Assembly (NCBI RefSeq): GCF_900176135.1
Contig: NZ_FWWW01000039.1
Location: 99,055 to 163,054 of the forward strand
DNA: 64,000 bases
Reading direction: 5' to 3'
Source: Hymenobacter roseosalivarius DSM 11622
GTDB lineage: Bacteria > Bacteroidota > Bacteroidia > Cytophagales > Hymenobacteraceae
Part shown: positions 26,903 through 35,479 of the stretch, in pieces
How the letters are laid out: the number at the start of each line of letters is the position of its first letter
Position numbering within the stretch: the stretch's first letter is position 1
Notes under the pieces: model-generated
Told to the model about the DNA's origin: nothing
The model's input: the letters and a program-made list of their open reading frames with translations, nothing else
Databases searched by the model: none
Position numbers and translations under genes: made by a program

Positions 26903-27451
26903 ATGACAAACAGAAAGAAAATCGTTGTGGGCCGTGTGGCCAAGTGCTTGCTGGTTAGTTCATTGGTTGTTGCCTTGAGCTTTAGTATCGTTGCCCCCGT
27001 TGCCCCCGTTGCCTATGCTGCCGTACCAACGGCCGTGGCGCAGAGCGTAGCAGGCTTACCCGACGGCGTGCTTTATTACTTGAACGGGCAGAAAGTCAGC
27101 AAGGAAATAGTTGAAAAAATAGCGCCTGAAACGATTGCCAGCATGAATGTGCTGAAAGGCCCCGGCGTGCAGCAGGTACTAGGCAACGTGCCCGAGCAAC
27201 AAGCTATTCTGGTCACGACCAAAGGCAAGGAAAACGCCGCGGCCGTAGTGGAGCTGAATAAAAAGCTGAACCGCAGCGTCGACCTCGCTGGTAAGCTGCT
27301 GCTCATTGATGGCAAGGAAGTAACCCGCGCGGAGTTCGAGCGCGTGCTGCCCGCCCAGCCCCAGCAAATAACCGTTCTGACGCCGGAGAAAGCAGTAGAA
27401 GCCTACGGGGAAAAAGGCGAAAACGGCTCGGCGTCGATAACGACGAAGTAG
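26903..27451 (+). CDS. Secreted TonB-plug-like protein paralogous to the M56 tail
   Basis: 182 residues with a signal peptide (VAKCLLVSSLVVALSFSI, cleavage near YAA). The mature region aligns with the plug-like module of the preceding peptidase: GVLYYLNGQKVSKEIVEKI, TIASMNVLKGPGVQQVLG and AILVTTKGKENAAAV. A second similar half follows: LLLIDGKEVTRAEFERVLP, ITVLTPEKAVEAYGEKG and GSASITTK. It therefore holds two plug-like repeats without any beta-barrel. It is probably the third gene of the blaI operon (69 bp gap). A role as a periplasmic partner or decoy of the sensor is a guess. Confidence 0.75.
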   Translation: MTNRKKIVVGRVAKCLLVSSLVVALSFSIVAPVAPVAYAAVPTAVAQSVAGLPDGVLYYLNGQKVSKEIVEKIAPETIASMNVLKGPGVQQVLGNVPEQQAILVTTKGKENAAAVVELNKKLNRSVDLAGKLLLIDGKEVTRAEFERVLPAQPQQITVLTPEKAVEAYGEKGENGSASITTK

Positions 27452-27516
27452 CTACCTGGCCAAACCCCAGCGCTGGCTTGCCGCGTAGACGGTGGTTCCA
27501 TTCATACCCGCCTGCC

Positions 27517-27774
27517 ATGCCGCTCCACCGCCAGTTATCCGATAAGCTCAGTAAACTACACGAGCCTTCCGCGACCATTGATGACGTGTTCAAAGGCCAC
27601 GATATCACCTTCATTACCAATGAAAACGGCGAGCCCGTCACCCTGTTCATCGGCAAGCGCCGCCCCGATGATATTATTATCGGCGAGCGGTACAAGCGCA
27701 CTATCAAGCGGGTGCCGGGTAGCTCGCAGGTAGTATCCAGTCATTGGGATTTAAAAGGCAAATCTCATCTATAA
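27517..27774 (+). CDS. Small hypothetical protein
   Basis: About 85 residues from the ATG at 27517 (the frame opens at 27478). It is soluble: SDKLSKLHEPSATIDDVF, then beta-like DITFITNENGEPVTLFIG and DDIIIGERYKRTIKRVPG. The composition and the terminator directly after the stop support a real gene. Family not recognised. Confidence 0.65.
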   Translation: MPLHRQLSDKLSKLHEPSATIDDVFKGHDITFITNENGEPVTLFIGKRRPDDIIIGERYKRTIKRVPGSSQVVSSHWDLKGKSHL

Positions 27775-27807
27775 AAAAGCCCCCAGAGTATTTCTGGGGG
27801 CTTTTTA
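27773..27807. terminator. Bidirectional terminator
   Basis: AAAAAAGCCCCCAGA / TCTGGGGGCTTTTT. Five rather than six G/C in the run. Confidence 0.85.
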
Positions 27808-27829
27808 TAGATGTAACTGTTGAAAAAGG

Positions 27830-27937
27830 CGGTCATGCTGAGGTCACGAAGCATCTCGCGTGTTTAACAGGATTACTAATCCAACATCAGCACGCGAGAT
27901 GCTTCGACAAGTGGACGCCAGATCAAGCATGATGGCC
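27830..27937. repeat. REP/MITE-like palindromic element
   Basis: The left part is GGTCATGCTGAGGTCACGAAGC, too long to pair fully; its end GAAGCATCTCGCGTG pairs with CACGCGAGATGCTTC, and an outer GTCATGC is matched imperfectly by GCATGATGGCC. It belongs to the same family as the elements at 45887 and 56374. Short open frames here read HAERSEASRE-like peptides and are not genes. Confidence 0.75.
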
Positions 27938-27966
27938 TATTGGAGTAGACTCTTAGGAAGAAATCA

Positions 27967-28821
27967 CTACCCTTCCCAGGTACCAAATTTACCGGCGCGA
28001 TAGTCTTGATATGCCTGCTGAATTTCGGCTTCCGTGTTCATCACAAACGGGCCAGCGGCTACAATGGGCTCCTGAAACGGCGCGGCGTGGCCGAGCAGCA
28101 CCACAGCATCCGATAAGGCTTCAATCTGTAATTCGTTGCCGTCGTGGTTAAACTCCAGCAGGCGGCGAGCTTCGGTTTCCTGACCATTGACGCGCAATTT
28201 ACCCCGGATGGTGTAAAAGAAAATGGTGCGCTCGGCGGGAATAGTCAGCGCCAATTTGCCCCCCAGGCGCATTTCAACGGTAGCCAGCTGCATATCAGTG
28301 AGGGGCTGCATGGCGCCGGCCGTCCCGAACCAATCACCCGCAACCGCATGAAGTATAACGTGGCCTTCGTCCTGCGCTACCTTCGGAATGTCGGCTTTTT
28401 GCAGGCCGGTGTAGCGGGGTTCGGTCATTTTGTGCCTGGCGGGCAGATTTACCCACAGCTGCAAAATCTCAAGGTCGCCGCCGGTGCGCTTGAAGGCGGG
28501 CGACGAAATCTCGGCGTGAATGAGGCCGCTGCCCGCCGTCATCCACTGAATGCCGCCGGCCTCAATCACGCTTTCGTGGCCGCCGGAATCCTGGTGCATG
28601 ATGTCGCCGGCCAAGATGAACGTCACCGTCTCGAAGCCCCGGTGCGGGTGAGGGCCAAAGGGCAGGCCGCGGTTGTTGGGCCGATATACTTGCGGGCCGT
28701 GGTGGTTCAGAAACAGAAAAGGATCGAGGTGCTCTACTGATTGCGTGGGCAGGGCCCGGTAGGTAATCAGGTCGGCGATGGGGGCGCTAATGGCTTGGTG
28801 CTGTTGCTTGATGGTGCGCAT
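27967..28821 (-). CDS. Pirin family protein
   Basis: About 284 residues from the ATG at 28821. The N-terminal cupin has the pirin signature PFLFLNHHGPQ, PFGPHPHRGFETVTF (His ligands in HPHRG), HQDSGGHESVIEAGGIQWM and GSGLIHAEIS. The C-terminal cupin has AVVLLGHAAPFQEPIVAAG. Some bacterial pirins are quercetinases and others have regulatory roles; which applies here cannot be told. The gene stands alone, convergent with the unit ending at 27774. Confidence 0.93.
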   Translation of the reverse strand: MRTIKQQHQAISAPIADLITYRALPTQSVEHLDPFLFLNHHGPQVYRPNNRGLPFGPHPHRGFETVTFILAGDIMHQDSGGHESVIEAGGIQWMTAGSGLIHAEISSPAFKRTGGDLEILQLWVNLPARHKMTEPRYTGLQKADIPKVAQDEGHVILHAVAGDWFGTAGAMQPLTDMQLATVEMRLGGKLALTIPAERTIFFYTIRGKLRVNGQETEARRLLEFNHDGNELQIEALSDAVVLLGHAAPFQEPIVAAGPFVMNTEAEIQQAYQDYRAGKFGTWEG

Positions 28822-29093
28822 AAGCTGGGGGCAAATAAGACTTGAATTGGCTCGCGGGAAGAAGCACCAGGGAGCCACCCAACAAGTTTACGGCCGCTGG
28901 CAGGTTGTGGTAGCACTATCGTTGAACGACCCGCGTAGGTGCCTGCCGTGCTACCGTTGCTTATCAGTTACGAGAATGAGGTTTATTTGTAAATCGCCAA
29001 AATGCCGGGCCCGTCCTGGCGGTGCAGCCTATACGAGGTCAGCAGGTCTTTCACTGGCTTTTTACCCCCCGAATCGTCAATTCCAATCCTTCT

Positions 29094-31199
29094 ATGAAAA
29101 AACAAGTTGCTTTAACCTGGACTTTGGCCGCGGGCTTAGTGCTGACGGGCTGCGCCACCAGCACCCCGGCGTCGGATACCACCGCCACCGCCGCATCAGC
29201 ACCGACTACTGCCACTGCGGAGCCCACCATCAAAGGCGTAGGCATCGACGTTGCCGACATCGACCGTTCGGTGGAGCCCTGTGAGGATTTCTTTCAATTT
29301 TCCGGTGGCAACTGGCTTAAAACCAATCCTATTCCGGCCTACGCCTCCAGCTGGGGGCCACGCAACCTGCTCGGCGACCGTACCCAGGCGCTGCTACGCC
29401 AGCTTCTGGAAGAAGCTGCCGCGAATACCAGCGCCGAGAAGGGCAGTAATGCCCAGAAAGTAGGCGACTATTATGCCTCTGGTATGGATTCAATGGCCAT
29501 CGAAAAGGCCGGAACCACTGCCCTGAAGCCGGAGTTGGCCCGCATTGCCGCTACCAAAGACCTCAAGAGTCTGCCCGCTACGGTGGCATATCAGCAGCAG
29601 CTGGGTACGGGGGGCTTTTTTCGGGCGGGGGTTTCGCCCGACCGCAAGAATAGTACGGTGTACGCCGTCAACCTGAACCAGGGCGGCCTGAGCATGCCCG
29701 ACCGCGACTATTACCTGAAAGACGACGCACGCTCCAAGGCCATTCGGGATGCCTTCGTAACGTACATGACCAATACGTTCCAGCTCATAGGCGACCCAGC
29801 GGCAACGGCCACTAAAAAAGCGGCTGCCATTCTGCGCTTGGAAACTCGCCTCGCGAAGGCCTCCAAAACCCGCGTGGAATTGCGTGACCCTAACGCCAAC
29901 TATAACAAGATGACGGTGGCGGCCTTTCACCAGCAGTTCCCCACCATTGGTCTGCCCACTATTCTGGCTCAAAACAAGCTCGGCACTGCCAAGGAAGTCA
30001 TCGTGGGGCAGCCGCAGTTTTTTCAGGAGCTGAACGCGGTACTGAAAACCGAGTCGCTGGCTGACCTCAAAACCTATATGCAGTGGCAGCTGGTTAGCTC
30101 CGTGACGTCGGCTTTGCCGAAGGCGTACAGCGACGAGGCTTTCCGGTTTGCGCAAGTACAAAGCGGTGCCAAGCAGCAGCCGGTACGTTGGAAGCGCATG
30201 CTGGCCGCCACCGATAACACCCTGGGCGAGGCCTTTGGCCAACTCTACGTGGATAAAGCCTTCTCGCCCGAAGCCAAGCAAAAGGCCCTGGATATGGTGG
30301 CCAACGTGAAGGAGTCGATGGCCGAGCACATCCAAACCAACACCTGGATGAGCGACGCCACCAAGGCCGAAGCCCTGAAAAAGCTCAATGCGTTGCGGGT
30401 TAAAATCGGCTACCCCGATAAGTGGAAGGACTACTCGGCGCTGAACATTGCGCGCGATTCTTACCTACAAAACGTGCTGAACGCCCGCAAGTGGAACTAC
30501 CAGCAGAACGTGCAGAAGTACGGGCAGCCCATCGACCGCAATGAGTGGAGCATGACGCCGCCCACCATCAATGCTTACTACAACCCGCCGATGAATGAAA
30601 TCGTGTTTCCGGCCGGCTACCTCCAACCGCCCTTCTTCGACCCTAACGCCGATGATGCCGTGAATTATGGGGCAATCGGGGGCGTAATGGGCCACGAAAT
30701 GACGCACGGCTTCGACGACCAGGGCCGGCAGTATGACTCGCAAGGCAACCTGCGCGACTGGTGGACGAAAGCTGACGGTGAGGAGTTTACGAAGCGCGCT
30801 GCCGTGGTGGGCACGCAATACAGCGCCTTCTCACCGCTCGACTCGGTGTACGTAAATGGCAAGCTGACCATGGGCGAAAACCTCGCTGACTTCGCCGGTC
30901 TGACCATTGTGTACGCCGCTTTGCAGAAGCAATTGCAAAAGCAGTACGGCAACGGTCCGCGCCCCAAAATTGACGGTTTCACGCCGGAGCAGCGCTTTTT
31001 TCTGTCGTGGGCGCAGCTGCGCCGCACCAACATCCGGCCCGAAGCCCTGCGTCAGCAGGTGCTCACCGACCCGCATTCGCCCGGCCAGTACCGCACCATC
31101 GGCCCGCTCATGAACATGCCGCAGTTCTACGAGGCTTTCGGCTGCAAGGAAGGCCAGAAAATGGTGCGCGCCGAAGCTGATCGGGCTAAAATCTGGTAG
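29094..31199 (+). CDS. M13 family (neprilysin-like) metallopeptidase, lipoprotein
   Basis: About 701 residues from the ATG at 29094, which begins a lipoprotein signal with lipobox LTGCATS. The fold follows endothelin-converting enzyme/PepO peptidases: CEDFFQFSGGNWLKTNPIP, NEIVFPAGYLQPPFFDPNA, the zinc motif GHEMTHGFDDQGRQYD (His at about 534 and 538), and ENLADFAGL with the third ligand Glu. It ends MVRAEADRAKIW, the usual C-terminal pattern. It is an exported zinc oligopeptidase anchored in the envelope, with its own terminator. Confidence 0.96.
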   Translation: MKKQVALTWTLAAGLVLTGCATSTPASDTTATAASAPTTATAEPTIKGVGIDVADIDRSVEPCEDFFQFSGGNWLKTNPIPAYASSWGPRNLLGDRTQALLRQLLEEAAANTSAEKGSNAQKVGDYYASGMDSMAIEKAGTTALKPELARIAATKDLKSLPATVAYQQQLGTGGFFRAGVSPDRKNSTVYAVNLNQGGLSMPDRDYYLKDDARSKAIRDAFVTYMTNTFQLIGDPAATATKKAAAILRLETRLAKASKTRVELRDPNANYNKMTVAAFHQQFPTIGLPTILAQNKLGTAKEVIVGQPQFFQELNAVLKTESLADLKTYMQWQLVSSVTSALPKAYSDEAFRFAQVQSGAKQQPVRWKRMLAATDNTLGEAFGQLYVDKAFSPEAKQKALDMVANVKESMAEHIQTNTWMSDATKAEALKKLNALRVKIGYPDKWKDYSALNIARDSYLQNVLNARKWNYQQNVQKYGQPIDRNEWSMTPPTINAYYNPPMNEIVFPAGYLQPPFFDPNADDAVNYGAIGGVMGHEMTHGFDDQGRQYDSQGNLRDWWTKADGEEFTKRAAVVGTQYSAFSPLDSVYVNGKLTMGENLADFAGLTIVYAALQKQLQKQYGNGPRPKIDGFTPEQRFFLSWAQLRRTNIRPEALRQQVLTDPHSPGQYRTIGPLMNMPQFYEAFGCKEGQKMVRAEADRAKIW

Positions 31200-31221
31200 C
31201 ATAGTATAAAGTCAATTTCAC

Positions 31222-31259
31222 TAAAAAAGCGCCCCGTACCGTACGGGGGGCTTTTTTTT
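31222..31259 (+). terminator. Terminator after the M13 peptidase gene
   Basis: AAAAAAGCGCCCCGTAC / GTACGGGGGGCTTTTTTTT. Confidence 0.85.
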
Positions 31260-31290
31260 AGTGGGTTTCCATTATAAAGGAGATCATAGG

Positions 31291-31391
31291 AATGTCATGC
31301 TTTGCTACCGCTCTGCATGACAGTTGCCGGGTAATACAACGGAGCAAAATGCTCCGTTGCCGCTTCATGCGCGGAACGCTCCGTATGACAT
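31291..31391. repeat. Composite REP-like palindromes
   Basis: Three consecutive parts: TGTCATGC...GCATGACA (31293-31323), CAACGGAGC...GCTCCGTTG (about 31338-31360), and TCATGCGCGGAAC...TATGACA. The ends match the GTCATGC termini of the other elements in this window. Confidence 0.65.
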
Positions 31392-31471
31392 CTCACTTGG
31401 TAAGCGGCTTCCAGCAATCAATACATAATGCGTCGTAGCTGCCTATATTCGCCCTCCACTCCCTCGTACTT

Positions 31472-31906
31472 ATGGCTGCCGAGAAGCTACCCGAACTGCT
31501 GCAAACCAATTACCGGTCTGACCTCAACCTGTTCGTTGGGCGCTGGGGCTATCAGCCTGCGTCGGAGCTATTGTCCCGCACTTATGAGCAGCTAACGCAG
31601 CGCGCCTTGGAGTGCGGCTGCCGCTTCTGGCTACAGGATATCCGGCGGCGCGCCTTCAACGATCCGGACATCACCCGCTGGCTGCTCACCAGCTATTTTC
31701 CGCAGATGGCTACGAGCTTGGGTGGCCGCTTACATGTGGCTTATTTGACGAGCCCAACTTTGCTGGAAACCATCGTCAACGGCTCAGGCTACGTGCTGCC
31801 TGGTGCTTATGAGAACAGCCCATTCGTCATCGCTTTTTTTAGCACTGAAAATAATGCGATGGAATGGCTCCACCAGGCGCAAGGTCGTGAGTTGCTGACC
31901 TCGTGA
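31472..31906 (+). CDS. Hypothetical STAS/SpoIIAA-like protein
   Basis: 144 residues, soluble, with alternating helices and strands: NLFVGRWGYQPASELLS, CGCRFWLQDIRRRAFN, GGRLHVAYLTSPTLLETI and FVIAFFSTENNAMEWLHQ. The pattern of a strand, an amphipathic helix and a final FF-strand plus helix suggests a SpoIIAA/STAS-type fold. This is a weak resemblance, not an identification. It is a single-gene unit. Confidence 0.6.
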   Translation: MAAEKLPELLQTNYRSDLNLFVGRWGYQPASELLSRTYEQLTQRALECGCRFWLQDIRRRAFNDPDITRWLLTSYFPQMATSLGGRLHVAYLTSPTLLETIVNGSGYVLPGAYENSPFVIAFFSTENNAMEWLHQAQGRELLTS

Positions 31907-31965
31907 GCTTAGTTGCTGGCCGACGAGGCGGCATAAGCTGCGCTCCGAAACCTCTGGGGGGCTTT

Positions 31966-32655
31966 TTACTCGATAATTTGCTTCGCCACTTCCACCAGCG
32001 TCTTTCCCTGATAGGTGGGCGAGGGTGCCAGCGGATAGAGGGTTTGGCCCTTGCGCGCAATGAACCCGGCCGCGAGCCCGGCGTGCAAAGCGCCGGCAAT
32101 ATCCCAGCCGTGGGCCGCAATCATGATGGCGGAGGCTGGCTCGGTGCCGGCCTGGCGCGCGGCAGTCAGGTAGGTGTCTGGGTGAGGTTTGTAGCAGCGC
32201 TGATCGTCTACGCTCAGGCCCTGCTCGAAATACTGAATGATATCCGCATAGCGGAGCTGCTGATCCAGCACACTGCGGGTTGAGTTGGTAAACGCCACCA
32301 GCGAATAGCCCGCTTTCGACAGCATTTTCAAGCCCTCGGGCACGTCTTTGTGCGCCGGCAGCTCCGTCATAAGGGCCAAAAGCTTATGCTTCTCGGCCGA
32401 CTTCAGGGGTTTTTCCTGCAGCATATTGGCCGTCATGTCCAGGGCCGCGTCGCCGATGGTGCGGAAGTCGTGGTAATGATTCGTAACCGTATCTACCAAC
32501 GAATATTGAAGCAACAACCCAAACCACTGATGAAAGGCTGCCTTGTTGCTGAAGGCTTTGATGAGCGCGTTTTTCAGCTTACTCATGTCCAGCAGCGTTT
32601 CGTTGACGTCGAAGAGAATAAGCTTGGAGGGACCGGTAGAACGGGGCTGGGGCAT
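31966..32655 (-). CDS. Haloacid dehalogenase type II
   Basis: 229 residues of the HAD superfamily. Motif I is LILFDVNETLLDMSKL (nucleophile Asp in FDVNET), motif II is LVAFTNSTR, motif III Lys is in CYKPHPDTYLTAAR, and motif IV is IMIAAHGWDIAGA. The cap domain and length match the type II 2-haloacid dehalogenases, although many relatives act on phosphorylated substrates. The terminator-like GGGGGGCTTTTT word lies just beyond its stop. Confidence 0.9.
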   Translation of the reverse strand: MPQPRSTGPSKLILFDVNETLLDMSKLKNALIKAFSNKAAFHQWFGLLLQYSLVDTVTNHYHDFRTIGDAALDMTANMLQEKPLKSAEKHKLLALMTELPAHKDVPEGLKMLSKAGYSLVAFTNSTRSVLDQQLRYADIIQYFEQGLSVDDQRCYKPHPDTYLTAARQAGTEPASAIMIAAHGWDIAGALHAGLAAGFIARKGQTLYPLAPSPTYQGKTLVEVAKQIIE

Positions 32656-32809
32656 ACGTGAATAGGCTGGTTAATAGAAGGAGCGGGCGTGAATACGCGT
32701 TATTCCCATACGCATACCGTCGTCGCCAGATACCCGCCACTACCAAAAATATTGCTCAATTAAACGCAGTAAGAGGAAGGCAAGCGGCAAAGCACTGAGC
32801 CGGTGCTAT

Positions 32810-33748
32810 CTATTTCTGTTTGCGCAAAAATCCCCGCACGGTCTTAAAATATTCCTCCGGCACTTCCCAATAAGCCTTATGGGAGGCATTTTCAAAGATT
32901 ACCAGCTGCGAATTAGGCGTTTGCTTCTGGAAATAAGCCACCGTAGCGGGCGCGGCCTCATCGTAGCGGCCGCATAAGTAAAGCACTGGTAATGTGAGCT
33001 TTTTGAGGTCGGCGGCGCGAGAATAGCTTTTCAGCGAGCCAGTGGCCTGGGCCTCATCGGGGCCCCACATCGTTTCGTACACCTGCGTCCCGAAGGTGGG
33101 ATTGGGTGGCATCGGGCCGTTGCGGTACAAGTGCTGGCGGTTATAAAGCGTGACTGCTTCTTTATACGCCTGTTTGCTGGGCTCATCGGTAGCCGCGTAC
33201 AGGCGCATGGCCCGCTGCTGGGTCGGCGGCAGTTGGCCGATGTAGCGCTCCGCATCCTGCACCCATAGCTTCGTGTCAAGCAAAGGGCTGGACAGTATCA
33301 CGCTGACCACGCCGGGGGGCTTTTGGGTGAGCAAGTACTCAGTGGCCAGCGTAGCGCCCCAGGAGTGGCCCAGCAGATGCAGCTTCGGGTAGCCTAGCGC
33401 GGCTACTACCTGCTCCAGCTCGGTCACGAACCGCTCCATCGTCCACAATCGCGGATTGTCAGGCCGGTCTGATTTGCCGCAGCCAAGCTGGTCATACAGG
33501 ATAACCGGCCGCTCATCGGCCAGCGCCGCGAACCCCTCGAAGCTGCCGCTACCAGAGCCCGGCCCGCCGTGCAGGAGCAGCAGCGGAATGCCCGGCTTGT
33601 CGGCGCCCAGTACTTTATACCAGACTTTGCCCCCCGGCACGTTGATATAGCCTTCTTTCATAGATGGTTGGGCCTGTACGGCAAAGCCCAGCACCCAAAG
33701 GCCCACGGCTAGTAATAGTGTGCGCCGGAAAAGAAGAAAACGCTTCAT
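32810..33748 (-). CDS. Exported alpha/beta hydrolase, proline iminopeptidase type
   Basis: About 312 residues from the ATG at 33748, with signal peptide FRRTLLLAVGLWVLGFAV and cleavage near QAQ. The fold is proline iminopeptidase-like: PLLLLHGGPGSGSGSFEGF (oxyanion), YDQLGCGKSDRP, nucleophile elbow LLGHSWGATLA, catalytic Asp near YLCGRYDEAAP and His in ENASHKAYWEVPE. It would release N-terminal residues or hydrolyse esters in the periplasm. It is the last gene after the creatininase-family gene on the same strand. Confidence 0.9.
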   Translation of the reverse strand: MKRFLLFRRTLLLAVGLWVLGFAVQAQPSMKEGYINVPGGKVWYKVLGADKPGIPLLLLHGGPGSGSGSFEGFAALADERPVILYDQLGCGKSDRPDNPRLWTMERFVTELEQVVAALGYPKLHLLGHSWGATLATEYLLTQKPPGVVSVILSSPLLDTKLWVQDAERYIGQLPPTQQRAMRLYAATDEPSKQAYKEAVTLYNRQHLYRNGPMPPNPTFGTQVYETMWGPDEAQATGSLKSYSRAADLKKLTLPVLYLCGRYDEAAPATVAYFQKQTPNSQLVIFENASHKAYWEVPEEYFKTVRGFLRKQK

Positions 33749-33823
33749 GCAATCAGGGTTCAGGTCGGAAGTAGTGCCGCGCCAAACTTGCACAAAGTTC
33801 AGCAGATGCGTTAGCCCCGCCAC

Positions 33824-34591
33824 TTATTCGTACAAATCCTGCGGATCGGCGGCGGCCAGCTCCACCAAAAACTGCCCAATATTGGTTGTCACGGCTGCCA
33901 GAAAAGCCTCGCCTTGTTGGGCCGTGGCCTCGGCCGGGTTGCCCACGCCCGTGTCAGTCGATACTTTGCTCCATTCGCGCTGCGCCCACGCCCAGCCCTG
34001 CTGAAAGGCTTTGATTTTGAACTGTTTGGCGGCTCCATCGCCGGCCTCGGCCAGTGGGCGCACCAGCTGGGGGGCAATATGCAGCATGGCGCTGGTTTCC
34101 ATGGCGTCGGCGTGGTCGCCGGGGGCGGTAAAGAACTGGCTCCGGTCGGCGGCTTTAAACCAATTGAGCGTGCAGAGAAAGACACTCGGAAACTCGGCTT
34201 GCAGCTCCCGCAGTATCTGCCGGAAATCGTTGCCGCCGTGGCCGTTCAGCACCACCAGCTTCGGAATGCCCTGCCGGGCCAGCACCTGCACCATGTCACG
34301 GAGAATGAGCAGCTGCGTGCTCGGGTTCAGGTTCATATCGAGTGTAATGTCCAGCTGGCCGGTGTTTACGCCGAACGGAATGGTGGGCAGCACGACCACT
34401 TTTGCCCCCCGGTCCCAGGCTTTGCGGGCCGCTTCGGCCGCCACGTAGTCGCACTGGTAATTGTCGGTGGCGTAGGGCAGGTGGTAGTTGTGGGCCTCAG
34501 TAGCGCCCCAGGGCAGCACAACTACCTCGTACCTGGTTTCTTTTACTTGTTGCCAGGTGGTTTCGGCTAAGATGTAGGGGCGTGTAGTCAT
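33824..34591 (-). CDS. Creatininase family protein
   Basis: About 255 residues from the ATG at 34591. Metal-binding motifs of the creatininase/MftE family are visible: LPWGATEAHNYHLPYATDN, PTIPFGVNTGQL, VVLNGHGGNDFRQ and GDHADAMETSAML. Members hydrolyse cyclic amides such as creatinine or process peptides; the substrate here is unknown. The iterated word appears twice (IAPQ at 34069, RGAK at 34404). Confidence 0.92.
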   Translation of the reverse strand: MTTRPYILAETTWQQVKETRYEVVVLPWGATEAHNYHLPYATDNYQCDYVAAEAARKAWDRGAKVVVLPTIPFGVNTGQLDITLDMNLNPSTQLLILRDMVQVLARQGIPKLVVLNGHGGNDFRQILRELQAEFPSVFLCTLNWFKAADRSQFFTAPGDHADAMETSAMLHIAPQLVRPLAEAGDGAAKQFKIKAFQQGWAWAQREWSKVSTDTGVGNPAEATAQQGEAFLAAVTTNIGQFLVELAAADPQDLYE

Positions 34592-34682
34592 AAAAGAAAG
34601 AGTAGAAAAAGGGAGCGGAAGACTACTGCCTTCGCTGCTTTGCAGATGTAATAGGTGGTTTAGCGCCACAAATAGGCTGACA

Positions 34683-35273
34683 TTACACTACGTTGAGCGG
34701 CGCCGGAAGATTAGCCAGCAAAGCCCGGAGCTCCGCTACGCTTTTCCCTTCTAACTCCAGCAGGGCCTCGTACGCATTGCCGCGCAGCTGCAAGAGGATT
34801 GCAAAGGCCGGCTCCGTTTTCAGGCCTTTTTCCTTGAGCTGCCGCACCGCTGTGCGCCACATGTCGCCCCCGGCCTGCAATACACGGTCTTCCACGACCA
34901 TATGCCGGAAGGCATGTTGAGCTTCAATAGGGCAATCTTGCCCAAAAATCTCTACTACAAAATCCTGATAACGAAAGCGGCATACCACGGACGACCGCAG
35001 GTTGATTGTTTTCTGCGCTAACGCAAAGTCAGGCAGGTGCGCATAGTGCGCGCGAAGCAGGTCGGTGAAATGAGAAATATCAGCAGAAGCAACGGCACAC
35101 AGCAAGTCTAGGTCGCTACTGGCTATGTCAATTCCCAACGGAATCGTGCCTGCCAGCACTGGATTAAAATCGCGCAGCCTGTTCAGTATGCCCAGGTTTT
35201 GCAAGGTGTCATAAGCCATTTGCTGGCGTGTACTACCAGTTTGTAAGTAGTGTAAATCCTTCCAGTTTGTCAT
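34683..35273 (-). CDS. DUF4269 nucleotidyltransferase-fold protein
   Basis: About 196 residues from the ATG at 35273. It matches DUF4269: NWKDLHYLQTGSTRQQMAYD, PVLAGTIPLGIDIASSDLDL, VVCRFRYQDFVVEIFGQ. The GTIPLGIDIASSDLDLLC segment has the layout of a Pol-beta type nucleotidyltransferase active site (acidic DLD). Activity has not been shown for the family as far as I know. It lies upstream of the creatininase-family gene, same strand, 91 bp. Confidence 0.85.
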   Translation of the reverse strand: MTNWKDLHYLQTGSTRQQMAYDTLQNLGILNRLRDFNPVLAGTIPLGIDIASSDLDLLCAVASADISHFTDLLRAHYAHLPDFALAQKTINLRSSVVCRFRYQDFVVEIFGQDCPIEAQHAFRHMVVEDRVLQAGGDMWRTAVRQLKEKGLKTEPAFAILLQLRGNAYEALLELEGKSVAELRALLANLPAPLNVV

Positions 35274-35479
35274 TTTAACCAGATAATTGACCCCTCCGAA
35301 CCAACCAGATTGTTTAAGTTCAAGCTTGCACTTCATCTTCAGCAGCTAGCTGCTAACTGACAGAATGCAGGTAACAGAGAGCCTGCCCGTGTTTCGAGAG
35401 CCAGTCACCGTGCAGTTGCAGACCTCGTCCGTTACTTTGCGTAGACAAGCTACCTTCAAATACCCATCCCACCCCCTTC

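Noticed and set aside
27744..27932. 62-codon frame after the small hypothetical gene
   Set aside because: It reads through a terminator and a palindromic REP-like repeat.
27826..27937. CRISPR-like repeats
   Set aside because: The repeats are single palindromes without regularly spaced direct units, and no cas genes are present.
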